A DNA stretch of 31,348 nt, taken from Coriobacteriaceae bacterium AM48-5 (GTDB lineage: Bacteria; Actinomycetota; Coriobacteriia; Coriobacteriales; Coriobacteriaceae). Shown one piece after another: positions 28,058 through 31,348 of this stretch (the stretch's first letter is position 1; every line of letters begins with the position of its first letter). The position numbers and the translations under genes were made by a program. Under the pieces are notes generated by a model. It was not told where the DNA came from, searched no databases, and was given only the letters and a program-made list of their open reading frames with translations. The stretch spans positions 1 through 31,348 of the forward strand of contig JAQEDJ010000027.1 of assembly GCA_027669525.1 (NCBI GenBank). The letters run 5' to 3'.

Positions 28058-30497
28058 CTACCCCAGCGAGCGGTTGAGGGAGCCGAGCTCGTCGTTGCCC
28101 ATGGTGCGCCACATTTGGAAGATACAACCGCGCGCCAGGAAAAAGAAACCGTTGTCGACCAGTTGCACAGCGGCATCTGCCAGCTGATTCGTCACGGCGG
28201 ACACTGGCGGCAGCTCTAGTCCAGCCTTATGGATGGTCTCGACCGCTTCCTCGAACGTCGGAGGCTCGCTGACGCCCATCTCGTTCATAAGGCCCTGCAT
28301 TTCTTCCAGCGCGCTGCTGCCCGACTCCTCGCCGCGCGGCACCAGACGGTAACAAGCCAGCGCCAGGTCGAGCTGATCGCAATTCCAATAGGCAAACGCC
28401 AAGCGATAGAACAGGTAGCCGATTGCAGAACGATCGCTGGCAATACGTAGGCCGTGGCGCGCCACCTCGATAATCTCGTCAAAGCGCTCCAGACGCGCAA
28501 GCACGTTGATGAGCGCAAAGTGCGACTGCATGGACGAGCGCGCCAGATCGTAAAGATGGCGCACCTCGGGCAGTGCTCGTTCAAAGTCCTCTTGCTCGGC
28601 GTAAAAGCTGCAGATCTCGTGCTGGGCAAAGTACAGCGCATCGGGCGCACGAAGGATTCGCACAGAGCGGTCTTCTTCCAACACCGGTAGCACCATGCGC
28701 ACCAGCTGGTTATCGCAAAACTGCGTTTGAACCGGACCTGTCGCCAAAAGCTCGGCGACGGCGCACTTAGCCTCCAACTCCTCAACAAGACGGGAAAAGC
28801 CTTCAAAAGCACCTGTACGGTCGACTTTTGCCTGCTCGCGCAATTCAACAACACGGGCCACGTATGGGTCGTCGTCCTCTTCCATGACCTCCAGCTCGTC
28901 AGCCGTATCGGCAAGCAGCAGATCGCGCAGCGCCGGCGGCAGCATGCGATGGTCATCACGCGGACGAGCATGAACCTCCGCCGGCTCAATCGTCTCCGGA
29001 GCGGTTGACTCATACGCCTCAAGCACACGCTTGCACGGCATATCGTCCATGTCCATGCTCTCAAGATCCTTGGCGACAGGCACGCAATCGGCCAGATAGG
29101 CCGCGCGCCCAAAGAAATACGTTGCGACAACGCACTCGCCCTGCTCACTGTCGGGAGCAGCAATCTGCACATAGCAGCGCGTGATGCAGGTGCCCGCGGC
29201 AAAACACGCTGCCGCAAGCGTGAGCGCCACGCGCGCATCGTGCTCCGCGGCCCAGATCGTGCGCGTGTCCTCGTCCAGCTCGTGCCAGGCGTCATCTTGA
29301 GCGTCGTATTCACGTTGCGGCATGGCATCAACGACAGACTGCCCAAACCGAACGAGCATAATCCCCTCGCAACGTTTGCCCGATAGGTATAGTCGAGCCG
29401 CGTGACCACGTTAAGCGCCTCGACAATACGCGCGAAGCGGGTACGCACATCCCACTCACCGCCCGGCTGGCAAGCCACCGTACCCGGTTTGCCCCACGGG
29501 TTATCGCTCGAGGCCGTATCAAGCAGTCGGGGAACATCGTTGGTCGTCTTGGCGATATGCCACGCATCAAAGAGCGCGCAGCCTCAAGGCTCGGCGAGGA
29601 TGCCGCAGGGACCAATCCGGCCCCGATGTGCTCAAGGATGCCGGAGAGACGGTTAAGACGGCACTCGATGGCAAGCAGCATGTCAATCTCGTCCTGGTCC
29701 AGCAGGCTGCGATCAAAATTGAGATAGAAAAGCTTTGAGCGATCGATGCGAGCCAGGCTCATCTCGGACTTAGCGGCGATGGTGCGCAAGCGAGGCAAGT
29801 CAATTTCACTCATAAGGGCGGCGGCATAGCGCTCGATACCGCTCGGATTCTCGGCATGGTCAACGCGGTAGAGCAGCGTCTCGATAGCGTCAGGTAGCGG
29901 TGTCGTGTTAAAGCCCAAAAACACCTCGACCGGCTCGGGCAGCTTTACGAGCTTGATCTTGTCGACAACGTTTTGCATACCCTCGTCGAGTCCGTCGGCG
30001 TCCGCCGTGCTCGCAATGGTATTTTCGGAGTCAGCGAATATCACGTAGCGCAGGAACATCGATGCCATGAACTCACCGTAAGGAAGGGAGCGGGTCGAAT
30101 TCCATGTCTCGTGATCGGACTGCTCGCGCATGGGACCTTCGGGAGAGCCGACGGTTCGCGCGCACGCGCGCATTGTGCCGTTTGCTCCCCTCACCATAAT
30201 CTCACCAATACCGGAGTCCGACTCGTCAAGGACCAGTTCCATGTCGGGATCGTTGGGCAGCGGAGCCTCGCTGACGGGGCGGTCCACCTTGTACACCTCG
30301 CCCGAAACGCTTACGTAGCCCAAAAGCGACACATGGCTTTTGCCAACGAATTCGACGACATAACAAGATTCATGCTGATCCTCGCCAAAGAGTTTCCAGA
30401 CCACGCCATATGAGCGTCCCGCAGGCTGCTCGGGCATCGCCGGAAAGCGCTTCTTGGGATCGAGAAACCTGAGCTTGTATGTCGGACGCTCTGCCAC
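28058..30497 (-). CDS. Large uncharacterised protein with TPR-like C-terminal half (two frameshifts in this assembly)
   Basis: I do not recognise a family for the whole protein. It begins at a GTG (30497) with AGGGTGAT upstream. The frame breaks near 29577-29580; repair joins SLEA to ALFDAWHIAKTTNDVPRLLD. It breaks again in the C run at 29363-29366, where repair joins YRANVARG to MLVRFGQSVVDAMPQ. The repaired length is about 813 residues. No signal peptide or membrane helix is evident. Residues of the last third (ICSFYAEQEDFERALPEVRH, LINVLARLERFDEIIEVARH, YRLAFAYWNCDQLDLALACY) have the spacing of tetratricopeptide repeats, which suggests protein-protein contacts. It stands alone between the tRNA genes. 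Confidence 0.8.
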
Positions 30498-30626
30498 GGA
30501 ATATCACCCTGATCGGTCGCTTGAAGAAGGAGTGGTCGCGAATAAGTCGCGACATCTACTCGGAATCTTACACGAGTCGACAGGAAATCGTCCCTTTGGA
30601 CGAAAGCACTCAAGCTGGCGTAAAAG

Positions 30627-30651
30627 AAAAGCCCCCGTTGCCGGGAGCTTT
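30627..30651 (-). terminator. Terminator in duplicated tRNA-Arg unit (B)
   Basis: On the minus strand AAAGC-T-CCCG and CGGG-G-GCTTTT pair around GCAA, followed by a T-rich stretch. It is the same sequence as the terminator of the intact tRNA-Arg at 30816-30840. Confidence 0.7.
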
Positions 30652-30660
30652 AATCTCAAA

Positions 30661-30808
30661 TGGTGCGGCGTATAGGATTCCGCGCATCCGCTGCGCGGAT
30701 CCGCACCGGCTTCGCCCGCCTGCCGGCGTGCTCGCCCGCGGCTAAAAACGCTCCGCGTTTTCTTTACGCCCGCGCCTCGACCGAGGTTCGAATCCATGCG
30801 GTGTTTAC
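30661..30808 (-). repeat. tRNA-linked hairpin element B with duplicated tRNA-Arg 3' end
   Basis: Bases 30661-30680 copy the last 20 bases of tRNA-Arg, CCA included, and stop inside the T loop. Then follow hairpins GATCCGCTGCGCGGATC-like, CCGGC...GCCGG and AAAACGC TCC GCGTTTT, and an end CGAGGTTCGAATCC. It is very similar to element C (31085-31238) and matches the layout of element A at tRNA-Ser. Confidence 0.7.
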
Positions 30809-30815
30809 GTAAAAG

Positions 30816-30840
30816 AAAAGCCCCCGTTGCCGGGAGCTTT
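30816..30840 (-). terminator. Terminator of tRNA-Arg copy 1
   Basis: On the minus strand AAAGCTCCCG-GCAA-CGGGGGCTTT is followed by TCTTTTAC, 9 bp after the tRNA CCA. Confidence 0.8.
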
Positions 30841-30849
30841 AATCTCAAA

Positions 30850-30926
30850 TGGTGCGGCGTATAGGATTCGAACCTATGACGTTCTGATTCGTAGTCAGAC
30901 CCTCTATCCAGCTGAGGTAACGCCGC
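30850..30926 (-). tRNA. tRNA-Arg(ACG), copy 1
   Basis: The 77-nt gene has acceptor arm GCGGCGT/ACGCCGC, discriminator A and an encoded CCA. The anticodon arm TCTGA-CTACGAA-TCAGA has anticodon ACG, which after A34-to-I editing reads CGU/CGC/CGA. The T arm is ATAGGTTCGAATCCTAT. A strong promoter lies at 30939-30967. Confidence 0.97.
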
Positions 30927-30938
30927 GACTTGTTGATT

Positions 30939-30967
30939 ATTATGCACAGAGACTGAATAATGGTCAA
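30939..30967 (-). promoter_or_regulatory. Promoter of tRNA-Arg copy 1
   Basis: On the minus strand TTGACC (30962-30967) and CATAAT (30939-30944) are separated by exactly 17 bases. The -10 ends 12 bases before the tRNA 5' end. It is the best promoter match in the window. Confidence 0.85.
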
Positions 30968-31050
30968 GCATTTTTTCAAAAAAAGTTATCGAATTTGATT
31001 TTTAATCATTTGGAGGGCTTGGCGCGATCTTCGACGCATCGCGATATAAG

Positions 31051-31075
31051 AAAAGCCCCCGTCGCCGGGAGCTTT
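31051..31075 (-). terminator. Terminator in duplicated tRNA-Arg unit (C)
   Basis: Same stem as at 30627-30651 with one loop change (GCGA instead of GCAA on the minus strand). It follows the duplicated 3' end at 31085-31104. Confidence 0.7.
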
Positions 31076-31084
31076 AAAGTCAAT

Positions 31085-31238
31085 TGGTGCGGCGTATAGG
31101 ATTCCGCGCATCCGCTGCGCGGATCCGCACCGGCTTCGCCCGCCTGCCGGCGGACTCGCCCGCTCGCTAAAAACGCTTCGCGTTTTCTTAACGCTCGCGC
31201 CTCGAACGAGGATCGAATCTCCGCAATGCCCCCGTAAA
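31085..31238 (-). repeat. tRNA-linked hairpin element C with duplicated tRNA-Arg 3' end
   Basis: Bases 31085-31104 copy the last 20 bases of tRNA-Arg. The following ~120 bases are nearly the same as element B through the first two hairpins, then diverge slightly (GCTCGCTAAAAACGCTTCGC), ending CGAGGATCGAATCTCC. Elements B and C, with their tRNAs, form a tandem unit of about 424 bp. Confidence 0.7.
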
Positions 31239-31240
31239 GG

Positions 31241-31265
31241 AAAAGCCCCCGTTGCCGGGAGCTTT
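31241..31265 (-). terminator. Terminator of tRNA-Arg copy 2
   Basis: Identical stem-loop to that at 30816-30840, 9 bp after the CCA of the second tRNA-Arg. Confidence 0.8.
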
Positions 31266-31274
31266 AATCTCAAA

Positions 31275-31348
31275 TGGTGCGGCGTATAGGATTCGAACCT
31301 ATGACGTTCTGATTCGTAGTCAGACCCTCTATCCAGCTGAGGTAACGC
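31275..31348 (-). tRNA. tRNA-Arg(ACG), copy 2, cut by the window edge
   Basis: Bases 31275-31348 are identical to 30850-30923 of copy 1. The first three bases of the tRNA (5' end) lie beyond the window. The CCA end, T arm, anticodon ACG and D arm are present. Confidence 0.95.

Noticed and set aside
27784..28176. Small open frames across the tRNA region (with pieces such as AGDSNPRGHGR)
   Set aside because: They are translations of tRNA genes, terminators and hairpin elements; such products are well-known spurious annotations.
30627..31348. CRISPR-like array at the right end
   Set aside because: The repeats are tRNA genes, terminators and hairpin elements; there are no short regular repeats with unique spacers and no cas genes.

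Overview
The window is high-GC bacterial DNA in which nearly every gene lies on the minus strand. Gene content and order point to a gut actinobacterium of the class Coriobacteriia, most like Collinsella. The grounds are the codon use, an F-type ATP synthase cluster next to upp, sua5/tsaC, prmC and murA (an order also familiar from Bacillota), and tRNA genes with encoded CCA. The genus is an inference from family knowledge; no database search was possible.

Layout from left to right. At 1-255 lies a long palindrome and a 113-nt structured repeat. From 256 to 9770, read leftward, is a core block: an AtpI-like protein, atpB-E-F-H-A-G-D-C, murA and a LytR-CpsA-Psr wall-polymer ligase. At 10041-15229 are upp, glpK, tsaC, a hicAB toxin-antitoxin pair and prmC. 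A gene-free stretch at 15230-15841 carries the second copy of the structured repeat. htpG and a GNAT acetyltransferase follow, then a tyrosine-phosphorylation trio (cpsC-cpsD-cpsB type). At 20867-26022 are two two-component systems: a PhoR/PhoB-like pair next to pstB, and a VanS/VanR-like pair facing the only plus-strand protein gene, a D,D-carboxypeptidase. At 27575-31348 are one tRNA-Ser(GCT), two tRNA-Arg(ACG) genes (the last cut by the window edge), a large uncharacterised TPR-like protein, and three copies of a GC-rich hairpin element tied to duplicated tRNA 3' ends.

How the genes relate. The atp genes make the proton-translocating F1Fo ATP synthase. MurA, the LCP ligase, the D,D-carboxypeptidase, the VanRS-like regulators and the CpsBCD-like trio all concern the cell envelope. 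pstB with the PhoBR-like pair concerns phosphate. upp, glpK, tsaC, prmC and htpG are housekeeping genes.

Two cautions matter to any reader. First, at least eleven protein-frame breaks occur (murA, upp, glpK, htpG twice, both histidine kinases, dacA and the TPR protein twice). Nearly all are repaired by adding one base, mostly in a G/C or A/T run, so I read them as assembly errors, not gene decay. Those genes are given as single reconstructed CDSs. Second, the most novel signals are non-coding: the structured repeat pair (109-221 and 15679-15790), whose stems differ in sequence but keep their pairing, and the tRNA-linked hairpin elements.
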